A stretch of DNA of 36,219 nucleotides from Rhodoblastus sp052145335. GTDB lineage: Bacteria > Pseudomonadota > Alphaproteobacteria > Rhizobiales > Beijerinckiaceae. The stretch covers positions 1 through 36,219 of the forward strand of contig NZ_JBKQOU010000249.1 of the NCBI RefSeq assembly GCF_052145335.1, in the 5' to 3' direction. Below are positions 8,662 through 16,919 of this stretch, piece by piece (within the stretch, counting starts at the first letter, position 1; each line of letters begins with the position of its first letter). The notes beneath the pieces were generated by a model that saw only the letters and a list, made by a program, of their open reading frames with translations, was not told the DNA's origin and made no database searches. The position numbers and the translations under genes were made by a program.

Positions 8662-8733
8662 CAGAACCGGGGCAGGCTCGCTTTGTCCGGAGCCCGGTTG
8701 GCGTTTCGAACGTTTATTCGGCCGGAGACGGAA

Positions 8734-9993
8734 ATGACGGTTGCAGCCCACTCCCCTCTGGCGCGTCAAGCCTTGGCCTATGTCCTGGCGGGTGGTCGCG
8801 GCTCCCGCCTGATGGAGCTGACCGACCGGCGCGCCAAGCCCGCCGTCTATTTCGGCGGAAAGTCCCGCATCATCGACTTCGCCCTGTCCAACGCCCTCAA
8901 TTCCGGCATCAGGCGGATTTGCGTCGCCACCCAGTACAAGGCGCACAGCCTGATCCGCCATTTGCAGCGCGGCTGGACCTTTCTGCGCCCCGAGCGCAAC
9001 GAAAGCTTTGATATATTGCCCGCCTCGCAGCGCGTGTCCGAGACCCAATGGTATGTCGGCACGGCCGACGCCGTGTTCCAGAACGCCGACATCGTCGAGG
9101 ATTATGCGCCGCAATATATCGTCATCCTGGCCGGCGACCATATTTACAAGATGGATTACGAGCTGATGCTCCAGCAGCATGTCGACCAGGGCGCCGACGT
9201 GACGGTGGGCTGTCTGGAAGTCTCGCCCGAGGAGGCGAAGGGCTTTGGCGTGATGGGTGTGGACAAGCTGGACCGCATCGTCAGCTTCGTCGAAAAGTCG
9301 AGTGACCCGCCAACCATGCCCGGAAAGCCCGACCGTTGCCTCGCCAGCATGGGGATTTACGTCTTCGACGCCAAATTCCTGTTCGACCTGCTGCGCCGCG
9401 ACGCCGCCGACGTCAATTCAAGCCATGATTTCGGCAAGGATCTGATCCCTTTCATTGTCGCCAACGGCAAGGCCGTGGCGCATCGCTTTTCCGACTCCTG
9501 CGTGCGCTCGGAAAACGAGACGCGCGCCTATTGGCGCGACGTCGGCACGATCGACGCTTATTGGGCCGCCAATATCGATCTCACCGAAATCACTCCGGAA
9601 CTCGATCTGTTCGACCGCAACTGGCCGATCTGGACATATAACGAACTGACCGCGCCGGCCAAATTCGTCCATGACGAGGAAGGCCGGCGCGGTCACGCGA
9701 TTTCCTCGCTGGTTTCCGGGGGCAGCATCGTCTCGGGGTCTTCGCTCCGCCGCAGCCTGCTGTTCAACAATGTGCGGGCCAATTCCTTTTCCCATGTGCA
9801 TTTTTCCGTCATTCTGCCGGAAGTCGACATCGGCCGTTGGGCGCGGCTGACCAATGTGATTGTCGATCGCGGCGTGCGCATTCCGGAAGGCCTGGTGATC
9901 GGCGAGGACCCGGAGCTTGACGCGGCGCGGTTCCGCCGCAGCGAAAGAGGCGTCTGCCTCGTGACCCAGCCGATGATCGATCGGCTGTTGTGA
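8734..9993 (+). CDS. glgC: glucose-1-phosphate adenylyltransferase (ADP-glucose pyrophosphorylase)
   Basis: A 419-residue enzyme making ADP-glucose from glucose 1-phosphate and ATP, the committed step of bacterial glycogen synthesis. The nucleotidyltransferase opening LAYVLAGGRGSRLMELT with the following RRAKPAVYFGGKSRIIDFAL is intact, as are the VILAGDHIYKMDY substrate motif and the C-terminal left-handed beta-helix repeats (VSGGSIVSGSSLRRSLLFNN, then VIVDRGVRIPEGLVIG). The ATG at 8734 is preceded by GGAG and is preferred over an upstream in-frame ATG at 8614, which would add a basic, non-conserved stretch. The stop overlaps the glgA start (TGATG), implying translational coupling. Family members are allosterically controlled by glycolytic intermediates. 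Confidence 0.97.
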   Translation: MTVAAHSPLARQALAYVLAGGRGSRLMELTDRRAKPAVYFGGKSRIIDFALSNALNSGIRRICVATQYKAHSLIRHLQRGWTFLRPERNESFDILPASQRVSETQWYVGTADAVFQNADIVEDYAPQYIVILAGDHIYKMDYELMLQQHVDQGADVTVGCLEVSPEEAKGFGVMGVDKLDRIVSFVEKSSDPPTMPGKPDRCLASMGIYVFDAKFLFDLLRRDAADVNSSHDFGKDLIPFIVANGKAVAHRFSDSCVRSENETRAYWRDVGTIDAYWAANIDLTEITPELDLFDRNWPIWTYNELTAPAKFVHDEEGRRGHAISSLVSGGSIVSGSSLRRSLLFNNVRANSFSHVHFSVILPEVDIGRWARLTNVIVDRGVRIPEGLVIGEDPELDAARFRRSERGVCLVTQPMIDRLL

Positions 9994-11438
9994 TGGACGG
10001 ACTGGCCGTGCTCTCCATCGCCTCGGAGATATATCCGCTGGTCAAGACCGGCGGCCTCGCCGATGTCGCCGGGGCCCTGCCCCTGGCGCTGGCGCAGGAA
10101 AATGTCGCGGTCTCCACTCTCGTCCCCGGCTATGCCGCCGTGCTCGACGGTCTGGAAAAGGCCGAGCCGGTGGCGCGTTTCAAGGACCTGTTCGGCGCCC
10201 CGGCGCGCATTCTGCGCGGCAATTCGGGGGCGCTCGACTTGTTCGCGCTCGATGCGCCGCATCTCTATCTTCGCCCCGGCGGCCCCTATCTCGGTCCCGA
10301 CGGGCTGGACCATGCCGACAACGCCCAGCGTTTCGCCGCCCTGGCCAGAGCCGGCGCGGCTTTGTCGCAGGGGCTGGCGGACGGTTTCGCGCCCGACGTG
10401 GTCCACGCCCATGACTGGCAGGCCGGCCTGACCGCCGCCTATCTGCGCTTCAGCGGACGGCGCTCGCCGGCTTGCGTCCTCACCATCCACAATCTCGCTT
10501 TCCAGGGCCTGTTTCCCTCAGGCTTGCTCGCGCCGTTGGGCCTGCCGGAAGCGAGTCTGGTCACCGAAGGGCTCGAATATTACGGCCAGATCAGTTTCTT
10601 GAAAAGCGGCGTCAATTATTCCGACGCCATCACCACCGTCTCGCCGACCTATGCGCAGGAAATCCTCGAGCCCGATCAGGGCATGGGTTTCGACGGCCTG
10701 TTGCGCTCCCGGGGAGACGTCCTGTTCGGCATCCGCAACGGCATCGACACGCGGGTCTGGGACCCGGCCTCGGACCCGCTGGTCACGAAACATTATTCCC
10801 TGCGTACGATCAAAGCCCGCGCGGAAAACACCCGCGCGCTGCGGAAGAAAATGGGCCTGCCGGAAATCGACGGGGCGCTGCTGCTCGGCGTGGTCAGTCG
10901 GTTGTCGAGCCAGAAGGGACTGGATCTCGTCCTCGACTGCCTGCCTTTGTTCGAGCCGCTCAATCTGCAACTGGCCCTGCTCGGCTCCGGCGACCCCGCG
11001 CTGGAGCACGCATTCGCCGCGGCGGCCAGCGAGTCCCCGGACCGGATCGCGGCGCGTTTCGGCTATGCCGAGGATCTCGCCCATATGATCCAGGCCGGCG
11101 CCGATATGCTGCTCGTCCCCTCGCGTTTCGAGCCCTGTGGCCTGACCCAGCTTTGCGCCCTGCGCTATGGCGCGGTGCCGCTGACCTCGCGGGTCGGCGG
11201 CCTCGCGGATACGATCATCGACGCCAATGACATGGCGCTTTCGGCAGGCTGCGCCACCGGCCTGCAGTTCGAGCCGGTCGCCGCCGGCGCCTTGGCCGCC
11301 GCCTTGCGCAAGGCGGCCGGACTTTTTGCCGACCCGCCGCTCTGGCGCCAAATCCAGCTCAATGGCATGAAATGCGATGTGAGCTGGACTCAGCCCGCCA
11401 AAACTTACGCCAACCTGTTCCGGAACCTCGCCGCATGA
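9993..11438 (+). CDS. glgA: glycogen synthase, ADP-glucose type
   Basis: A 481-residue glycosyltransferase family 5 enzyme extending alpha-1,4-glucan from ADP-glucose. The ADP-glucose-binding motif KTGGLADVAGALP is at about residues 18-30, VVHAHDWQAGLTAAYL contains the conserved His/Asp pair, and the C-terminal GT-B half shows GVVSRLSSQKGLDLVLD and PSRFEPCGLTQLCALRYG with its catalytic glutamate. The ATG at 9993 overlaps the glgC stop; a GTG one codon earlier is also possible. The gene ends in an ATGA overlap with pgm, so glgC-glgA-pgm are coupled head to tail. Confidence 0.97.
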   Translation: MDGLAVLSIASEIYPLVKTGGLADVAGALPLALAQENVAVSTLVPGYAAVLDGLEKAEPVARFKDLFGAPARILRGNSGALDLFALDAPHLYLRPGGPYLGPDGLDHADNAQRFAALARAGAALSQGLADGFAPDVVHAHDWQAGLTAAYLRFSGRRSPACVLTIHNLAFQGLFPSGLLAPLGLPEASLVTEGLEYYGQISFLKSGVNYSDAITTVSPTYAQEILEPDQGMGFDGLLRSRGDVLFGIRNGIDTRVWDPASDPLVTKHYSLRTIKARAENTRALRKKMGLPEIDGALLLGVVSRLSSQKGLDLVLDCLPLFEPLNLQLALLGSGDPALEHAFAAAASESPDRIAARFGYAEDLAHMIQAGADMLLVPSRFEPCGLTQLCALRYGAVPLTSRVGGLADTIIDANDMALSAGCATGLQFEPVAAGALAAALRKAAGLFADPPLWRQIQLNGMKCDVSWTQPAKTYANLFRNLAA

Positions 11439-13081
11439 ACGCTTCGTTTCCGCAAATCCAGACCGTCGCGACGAAGCCCTTCGCCGACCAGCGTCCCGGC
11501 ACCTCCGGCCTGCGCAAGAAGACGACCGTGTTCCAGCAGCCGCATTATCTCGCCAATTTCGTCCAGTCGATTTTTTCATCACTGGAAGGTTTTGAGGGAA
11601 AAAAGCTGGTTCTCGGCGGCGACGGCCGGTTCTTCAATCGCGAAGCGATCCAGATCGTCCTGAAAATGGCGGCGGCCAATGGTTTTGGCGAAATCATTGT
11701 CGGACGCGGCGGAATCCTCTCCACCCCCGCCGCCTCGGCGGTGATCCGCGCCGAGAAGGCCTTTGGGGGCATCGTACTCTCCGCCAGCCATAATCCGGGT
11801 GGCCCGGACGGCGATTTTGGCATCAAATACAACATCTCCAATGGCGGTCCCGCCCCGGAAAAAATCACCGAGGCGATTTTCGCCCATAGCGAAACAATCG
11901 AAAGCTACAAGATCATCGAAGCGACGAATGTCGATCTCGACACGCCAGGAGAGACCCAGCTTGGCGCGGCGAAAGTGCGCGTCGTCGATCCAGTCGCCAT
12001 TTATCTCGAACTGATGGAGAGCCTGTTCGATTTCGAGGCCATCGCGGCGATGTTCCGCGACGGCTTCACCTTGAAATTCGACGCGATGAGCGCCGTCACC
12101 GGCCCCTATGCCAAGGCGATTTTCGAGGAAAGGCTTGGCGCTGGCCCCGGCAGCGTGATCAACGCCGAGCCGCTGGAGGATTTCGGCGGCCATCACCCCG
12201 ACCCCAATCTCGTCCACGCCAAACATTTGCTCGATCTCGCCATGTCGGCGCAGTCGCCCGATTTATGCGCGGCTTCCGACGGCGACGGCGACCGCAATCT
12301 GATCATCGGGCGCAGCCAGTTCGTCACGCCTTCCGACAGTCTCGCGATCCTCGCCGCCAACGCCCATCTGGTGAAGGGTTATCGCGCAGGGTTAGCGGGC
12401 GTCGCCCGCTCCATGCCGACCAGCCGCGCCGCCGACCTTGTGGCGAAAAAGCTGGGGATCGGCATGTACGAGACGCCGACGGGCTGGAAATTTTTCGGCA
12501 ATCTGCTCGACGCCGGCCGCGTCACCATTTGCGGCGAGGAAAGCGCCGGCGCCAGTTCCAATCATGTCCGCGAGAAGGACGGGGTCTGGGCGGTGCTGAT
12601 GTGGCTGAACATATTGGCCGTCCGCAAGCAGAGCGTCGCCGACATCGTGCGCCTCCACTGGGCCGAATATGGCCGCAATTATTATTCGCGCCACGATTAC
12701 GAAGAAGTGGCGAGCGAAGGCGCCAATGCGCTGGTCGCGTCCTTGCGCAAAAAACTGCCGTGCCTCGCCGGGACAAGTTTTGGCGGGCTGAAAATCGAGG
12801 CGGCGGACGATTTCGCCTATAACGATCCCATCGATGGCTCGGTCTCGAAACAGCAGGGCATCCGCATCCTTTTCACGGATGGTTCGCGCATCGTCTATCG
12901 CCTGTCCGGCACCGGCACCTCGGGCGCCACCTTGCGCGTCTATATCGAGCGCTATGAACCCGACCCGGCGAAACACGATCTCGAAACGCAAGGCGCCCTG
13001 GCCGATCTGGTCGCTTGCGCCGAAAAGCTCGCCGAAATCCGCCATCACACAGGACGGACCGAGCCGAGCGTCATTACCTGA
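11435..13081 (+). CDS. pgm: phosphoglucomutase, alpha-D-glucose specific
   Basis: A 548-residue phosphohexomutase interconverting glucose 1-phosphate and glucose 6-phosphate, linking glycogen to glycolysis. The N-terminal KPFADQRPGTSGLRKKT is typical of the eukaryote-like Pgm branch. The catalytic phosphoserine is S118 in VLSASHNPGGPDGDFG, the metal loop is ASDGDGDRNLI, the sugar-binding loop is CGEESAGASSNH, and the phosphate-binding loop is RLSGTGTSGATLRVY. The ATG at 11435 overlaps the glgA stop (ATGA). It is complete and of normal length. A 74-base gap carrying a repeat element separates it from glgX. Confidence 0.97.
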   Translation: MNASFPQIQTVATKPFADQRPGTSGLRKKTTVFQQPHYLANFVQSIFSSLEGFEGKKLVLGGDGRFFNREAIQIVLKMAAANGFGEIIVGRGGILSTPAASAVIRAEKAFGGIVLSASHNPGGPDGDFGIKYNISNGGPAPEKITEAIFAHSETIESYKIIEATNVDLDTPGETQLGAAKVRVVDPVAIYLELMESLFDFEAIAAMFRDGFTLKFDAMSAVTGPYAKAIFEERLGAGPGSVINAEPLEDFGGHHPDPNLVHAKHLLDLAMSAQSPDLCAASDGDGDRNLIIGRSQFVTPSDSLAILAANAHLVKGYRAGLAGVARSMPTSRAADLVAKKLGIGMYETPTGWKFFGNLLDAGRVTICGEESAGASSNHVREKDGVWAVLMWLNILAVRKQSVADIVRLHWAEYGRNYYSRHDYEEVASEGANALVASLRKKLPCLAGTSFGGLKIEAADDFAYNDPIDGSVSKQQGIRILFTDGSRIVYRLSGTGTSGATLRVYIERYEPDPAKHDLETQGALADLVACAEKLAEIRHHTGRTEPSVIT

Positions 13082-13109
13082 GGGCGGGGGGGCCATTGTT
13101 CGAAACCCT

Positions 13110-13133
13110 CATTGCTTCGCTTCGCTCGCAATA
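13110..13133. repeat. copy of a widespread ATTGC...GCAAT intergenic repeat
   Basis: In the pgm-glgX gap lies an imperfect inverted repeat: ATTGC, two TTCGC units, TCGC, then GCAAT. Read on the other strand it is the common element beginning CATTGCGAGCGAAGCGAAGC, which I recall from intergenic regions of many proteobacterial genomes. One copy is present in this window. Confidence 0.6.
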
Positions 13134-13155
13134 ACCGACCAGAGGCGGGCGCCAC

Positions 13156-15213
13156 ATGCCTGAAAATTTTTCTGTCTCCCCCGGCTCGCCCGACGAACTC
13201 GGCCTTGTATTGGGCGAAGGCGGCGGCAATTTCGCGCTTTATTCGGAAACCGCCACGGCGGTCGATTTCTGCCTGTTCAACGCGGCGGACAAGGAGACCC
13301 TCCGTCTGCGCCTTCCCGGCCGCAGCGGTTCCGTCTTTCATGGTTTCATCCATGGATTGCAGGAAGGCGCGCGTTACGGCCTGCGCGTCCACGGCCCTTA
13401 CGATTCTGCGCGCGGACTTCGTCATAACCCTGCCAAACTGCTGATCGACCCCTACGCCCTCGAGCTCGACCGCTGCATCGAGCTGCACCCGTCGATGCTG
13501 GGTTTTGCCGCCGACGGCTCGCCCTCCGCCGAGGACAGCGCCGCCTACGTTGCCAAGGCCGTCGCGAAAAAGCCGGTCTTGGCGACGGATGCGCCGCGCC
13601 GTAAAAAGCGCTGGGCGGAAACCATCGTCTATGAACTGCATGTGCGCGGCTTCACCAGGCTCATGCCGGAAATCCCTGAAAATCTGCGCGGAACCTTCGC
13701 CGGTCTCGCCCATCCCGCTTCCATCGCCGCGCTCAAAAATCTCGGCGTCAATACGCTGGAGCTGATGCCCTGCGCCGCCTGGATCGACGAGCGGCATCTG
13801 CCGCCCTTGGGCCTGAAGAATTACTGGGGCTACAACCCTGTCGCCTTCATGGCCCCGGACCCGCGTCTCGCTCCCGGCGGCTGGAAAGAAGTGCGCGAAT
13901 CCGTCGCCGCGCTTCAGGCGTCGGGTTTCGATGTGCTGGTCGATGTCGTGCTCAACCACAGCGGCGAAAGCGACGAACTCGGGCCCACGATTTCGCTGCG
14001 TGGAATCGACAACGCCAGTTTCTACCGGCTGACCGAGAACCCCGCGCTCTACGTCAACGACGCTGGCTGCGGCAACATCTTGCGCTTCGACCATCCCGCC
14101 GTCATCCGCCTCGCCATGGACAGCTTGCGCGCCTGGGCGCAACTCGGCGGCGTCGATGGGTTCCGCTTCGATCTCGCCGTCACGCTGGCGCGGCGCGGCG
14201 ACGGCTTCGATCCCCAGGCTCCCTTGCTCGCGGCGATCGAGCAGGACCCCGTGTTGCGTCATCTGAAAATGATTGCCGAGCCCTGGGACATCGGCCCCGG
14301 CGGCTATCGCTCAGGACAATTTCCGCCGCGCTGGAGCGAATGGAACGATCGTTTCCGCGACGACATGCGAAAATTCTGGCGGGGCGATGGCGGTATGGTC
14401 GGGGCGCTGGCGTCGGGCCTGGCCGGCTCGGCGCCGACTTTCGCAAAATTCGACCGGCCGACGAAAAGCGTCAATTTCATCACCGCCCACGACGGCTTTA
14501 CGCTGGCCGATCTCGTCGCCTACGAGCGCAAGCACAACGAGGCCAACGGCGAACAGAACCGCGACGGGACCGACTGCAATTATTCGTGGAACAATGGCGC
14601 CGAAGGCCCCACCGATGACGAAGAAATTCGGGCGCTCCGGCGCCGCGACCAGCGCAATCTGCTGGCGACGCTTTTTTCCGCGCGAGGGCTGCCCATGCTG
14701 GCGATGGGCGCGGAATGCGGCCATAGCCAGAACGGCAACAACAACGCTTATGCGCAGGACAATTTTCTGACCTGGCTCGATTGGGGCAACGCCGACCAAA
14801 AGCTCATCGCCTTCACCAGGAAGCTGATCGCGCTGCGGCTGGGCGAGGCGGCCTTGCATCGCGACGCCTTCCTGACCGGGGCGCGTCTCGACGACAGCGG
14901 GATTCCCGATGCGCAATGGTTTTCCGCCGAGGGCGCGCCGATGACGGAAGCGCAATGGCGCGAGAGCGAAAGACGTTTTCTCGGCCTGTCGCTTTACGCG
15001 GAAAATTCGCGTGTGCTGCTGCTGCTCAATGCCGGAGACGCCGTGGTTTTTCCCTTGCCCGCTCCGCGCGAAGGAAGAGTCTGGCGCCTGGCCATCGACA
15101 CTTTCGTCGATGAAACCGCGGAGCGCGAAATTGGCGAAGGAGGGAATTTTTTGGTCGAGTCGCGCAGCGTGAAAATTCTGCTCGAGGCCGCCCGCGTTCA
15201 CCGCCTCGCGTAA
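13156..15213 (+). CDS. glgX: glycogen debranching enzyme GlgX (isoamylase type)
   Basis: A 685-residue glycoside hydrolase family 13 enzyme that hydrolyses alpha-1,6 branches left after phosphorylase action. An N-terminal carbohydrate-binding domain (about residues 1-130, with HGFIHGLQEGARYGLRVHGP) precedes the barrel. Catalytic residues are visible: nucleophile D339 in DGFRFDLAV, acid/base E375 in IAEPWDIG, and D446 in TAHDGFTLADL. The isoamylase hallmark NWAWxCG is not expected in GlgX, while NGNNNAYAQDNFLTWLDW fits GlgX. AGAGG precedes the ATG. The 3' end overlaps the convergent membrane-protein gene by 16 bases, so the two transcripts must be complementary at their ends. Confidence 0.95.
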   Translation: MPENFSVSPGSPDELGLVLGEGGGNFALYSETATAVDFCLFNAADKETLRLRLPGRSGSVFHGFIHGLQEGARYGLRVHGPYDSARGLRHNPAKLLIDPYALELDRCIELHPSMLGFAADGSPSAEDSAAYVAKAVAKKPVLATDAPRRKKRWAETIVYELHVRGFTRLMPEIPENLRGTFAGLAHPASIAALKNLGVNTLELMPCAAWIDERHLPPLGLKNYWGYNPVAFMAPDPRLAPGGWKEVRESVAALQASGFDVLVDVVLNHSGESDELGPTISLRGIDNASFYRLTENPALYVNDAGCGNILRFDHPAVIRLAMDSLRAWAQLGGVDGFRFDLAVTLARRGDGFDPQAPLLAAIEQDPVLRHLKMIAEPWDIGPGGYRSGQFPPRWSEWNDRFRDDMRKFWRGDGGMVGALASGLAGSAPTFAKFDRPTKSVNFITAHDGFTLADLVAYERKHNEANGEQNRDGTDCNYSWNNGAEGPTDDEEIRALRRRDQRNLLATLFSARGLPMLAMGAECGHSQNGNNNAYAQDNFLTWLDWGNADQKLIAFTRKLIALRLGEAALHRDAFLTGARLDDSGIPDAQWFSAEGAPMTEAQWRESERRFLGLSLYAENSRVLLLLNAGDAVVFPLPAPREGRVWRLAIDTFVDETAEREIGEGGNFLVESRSVKILLEAARVHRLA

Positions 15214-16688
15214 ACGCTCGCAACCTCGTCGCGATAGACTTTCCGCCAATCGGGCGAGGCTTCCAGGACCTGATTGGCCGGCAGAACAGTCGGGAGCAGG
15301 GTCCAGCCGATTTCCCGGTTGGCGAGTAGCGCGGCCAAGAACTCCGGCTTGCGTCCCGCCAGCGCCAGCGACAAGTCGTAATGCATGGGTCCGAACAGTT
15401 CCGCGCGTCCGTCAACATAGGTCGGGACATGCTGGCCGACCAGAAAGCCGCCGAACTGGTCCTCGTTCAACACCTGTCCCCGCACGCCGGCTGCACGGGC
15501 GGCGTCGAGCGCGGCTTGCGGCGCGATCCCTGCTGGAAGGTTCAAGCCGCCGCGCCCGGTCAGGGTCCAGAGCGCCAGCAGACCAACAGCCGCCGCGGCA
15601 GGTACGCGCCATTTTTGGCGCTCCAGACGGTGGATTTTCCCCTGCAGGGCGGCGACCGGCGCGGCGACGAGCAGAGCGACGACCATCAGGCCAAGCGTTT
15701 CCTGCCGCACGTGGGCGAGAGCCGAATGGAGCAAGGCCAGCAACAGGGCGACGCGCGGCGGGGGCAGACGCAAGCCGCTGAGCAAGGCCCCGCCAAGGCC
15801 AAGCAGGAGGATGAATTCGAAATGGCCGAAGCTTGAGAAGTTCTGCGGCCGCCATTCGACGATCAGCCCAAGCGCCGGACCGAGCGCCAGGACGTCGCGC
15901 GCGGCGGCGAAAACGCGCCAGCCATAAGGATGAACCAACGCCGCCAGCAGGCACAGCAGCGCAAAAATGGCCCAGCGCAGACCGACGCGCAGGTGATTTT
16001 GCGAGGCGCGGAAGATGGATTCCCAGGCAAAAAAAGGCATCAGCACGAAGGCGAACAGGAAGGAGCCGTGCAGGTTGGCCCATAGGGTCAGCAGCAGCGC
16101 GGCGGGCCAGCTTGGGGCGCGGCCTTCTTCGGCTGCGTCCAGCAAGCGTGTGGCGAAAGCCGCCGCCACCGGCCAGACCAGCACATGCGGCCGCGCGAGC
16201 AAATGAAAATTACCGGCCAGGACGACGAGGCAGATGGCGATCAGTGCGAACAGTGGTCCCGCGCGGCGCTCCACCGCGGCAAAGACCAGCGCATAGGCGG
16301 CACAGGCCGCGACCAGCGCCAAGACGGCGAAGCCGGTCCAGCCGGCGAGATCGAAACCGAGCGCGAAAAAAACCTGCGACAGCCATTCCTTGGCGATCCA
16401 GTTCTGGCCGTTCATCGTCCAGGAATAGCTGTCGGCCAGGGGAAAATGACCGGAGGAGAGGATTTCCTGGCCGGTGCGGATATGCCAGAGCATGTCGGGG
16501 TCGAGGAGAAGCCCCGGCGCGGTCGGCAACAGAATCGTGAAAAAGCCGATCGCCGCCAGCGCCGTCAACGGCCAGTCGCAAGGCCACGAGAAGGCCAACG
16601 GCGGCAGGGCGCACCGACGCAAAAGGGATTTGACCCGGAAAAGCGCGTTTTCCTTGCGGCTGAGCTTGAAAAAGGCCAAGTCGGTCAT
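15198..16688 (-). CDS. polytopic membrane protein, GT-C-like, function unknown
   Basis: A 496-residue integral membrane protein with about ten or more hydrophobic segments. Two soluble signatures stand out. After the first helix is DPDMLWHIRTGQEILSSGHF with W-x-x-x-E-WLSQ further on, and near the C terminus are GGFLVGQHVPTYVDGRAELF and a short tail. I recall both from a broad group of bacterial membrane proteins with the shape of GT-C glycosyltransferases (acidic residues in the first large periplasmic loop, then FGGYL...DGR), none with an established substrate that I know. The ATG at 16688 is chosen because residues upstream are non-hydrophobic and basic. It converges on glgX with a 16-base overlap, and its 5' side faces the nadA control region 106 bases away. 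A role in lipid or polysaccharide glycosylation would be a guess. Confidence 0.7.
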   Translation of the reverse strand: MTDLAFFKLSRKENALFRVKSLLRRCALPPLAFSWPCDWPLTALAAIGFFTILLPTAPGLLLDPDMLWHIRTGQEILSSGHFPLADSYSWTMNGQNWIAKEWLSQVFFALGFDLAGWTGFAVLALVAACAAYALVFAAVERRAGPLFALIAICLVVLAGNFHLLARPHVLVWPVAAAFATRLLDAAEEGRAPSWPAALLLTLWANLHGSFLFAFVLMPFFAWESIFRASQNHLRVGLRWAIFALLCLLAALVHPYGWRVFAAARDVLALGPALGLIVEWRPQNFSSFGHFEFILLLGLGGALLSGLRLPPPRVALLLALLHSALAHVRQETLGLMVVALLVAAPVAALQGKIHRLERQKWRVPAAAAVGLLALWTLTGRGGLNLPAGIAPQAALDAARAAGVRGQVLNEDQFGGFLVGQHVPTYVDGRAELFGPMHYDLSLALAGRKPEFLAALLANREIGWTLLPTVLPANQVLEASPDWRKVYRDEVASVYARR

Positions 16689-16786
16689 GCCGGCGTCCCA
16701 AAATGAGCGGGCATGAGCGTAACTTGAAAAGGTTGACGGGTTTTGCGGGCCGCACCGCCCCTGCCGAAAACGATCCCGATTCGCCC

Positions 16787-16816
16787 TTGTCTTTATACTC
16801 ACGGTGAGTATATGTA
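16787..16816 (+). promoter_or_regulatory. candidate nadA promoter with an operator in its spacer
   Basis: TTGTCT (16787-16792) could be a -35 element, with TATATG (16809-16814) or TATGTA (16811-16816) as -10, 16 or 18 bases on. The upstream palindrome fills the spacer, the classic position for repression. Transcription would start near 16822, about 100 bases before the nadA ATG. Confidence 0.5.
16794..16812. promoter_or_regulatory. NadQ-like operator, upstream copy
   Basis: A perfect palindrome, TATACTCACGGTGAGTATA: 9-bp arms around one central base, or TATRCTCA-N3-TGAGYATA when compared with the second copy 91 bases downstream. The two copies share all arm positions except one compensated A/G-C/T pair. 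In alphaproteobacteria I recall the NAD regulator NadQ acting on nadABC through sites of this TACTCA...TGAGTA kind. Confidence 0.75.
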
Positions 16817-16882
16817 GAAAACGTGAATGGGGAGCCCTTATCCCCAAACCAAGCCGTCGCAACGGCCTTTTTATCGGTTCAA

Positions 16883-16905
16883 GTTATGCTCATATTGAGC
16901 ATAAC
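16883..16905. promoter_or_regulatory. NadQ-like operator, downstream copy
   Basis: A perfect palindrome with 10-bp arms (GTTATGCTCA and TGAGCATAAC) around TAT. It ends at the base where the nadA ribosome-binding site TAGGAG begins, so a bound repressor, or the RNA hairpin this sequence can form, would sit against the translation start. Confidence 0.75.
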
Positions 16906-16919
16906 TAGGAGTGAGCGTC

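Noticed and set aside
16714..16723. TGAGCGTAAC near the membrane-protein start, resembling one half of the nadA operators
   Set aside because: Only one half-site is present, with one mismatch and no partner in inverted orientation at the right distance.
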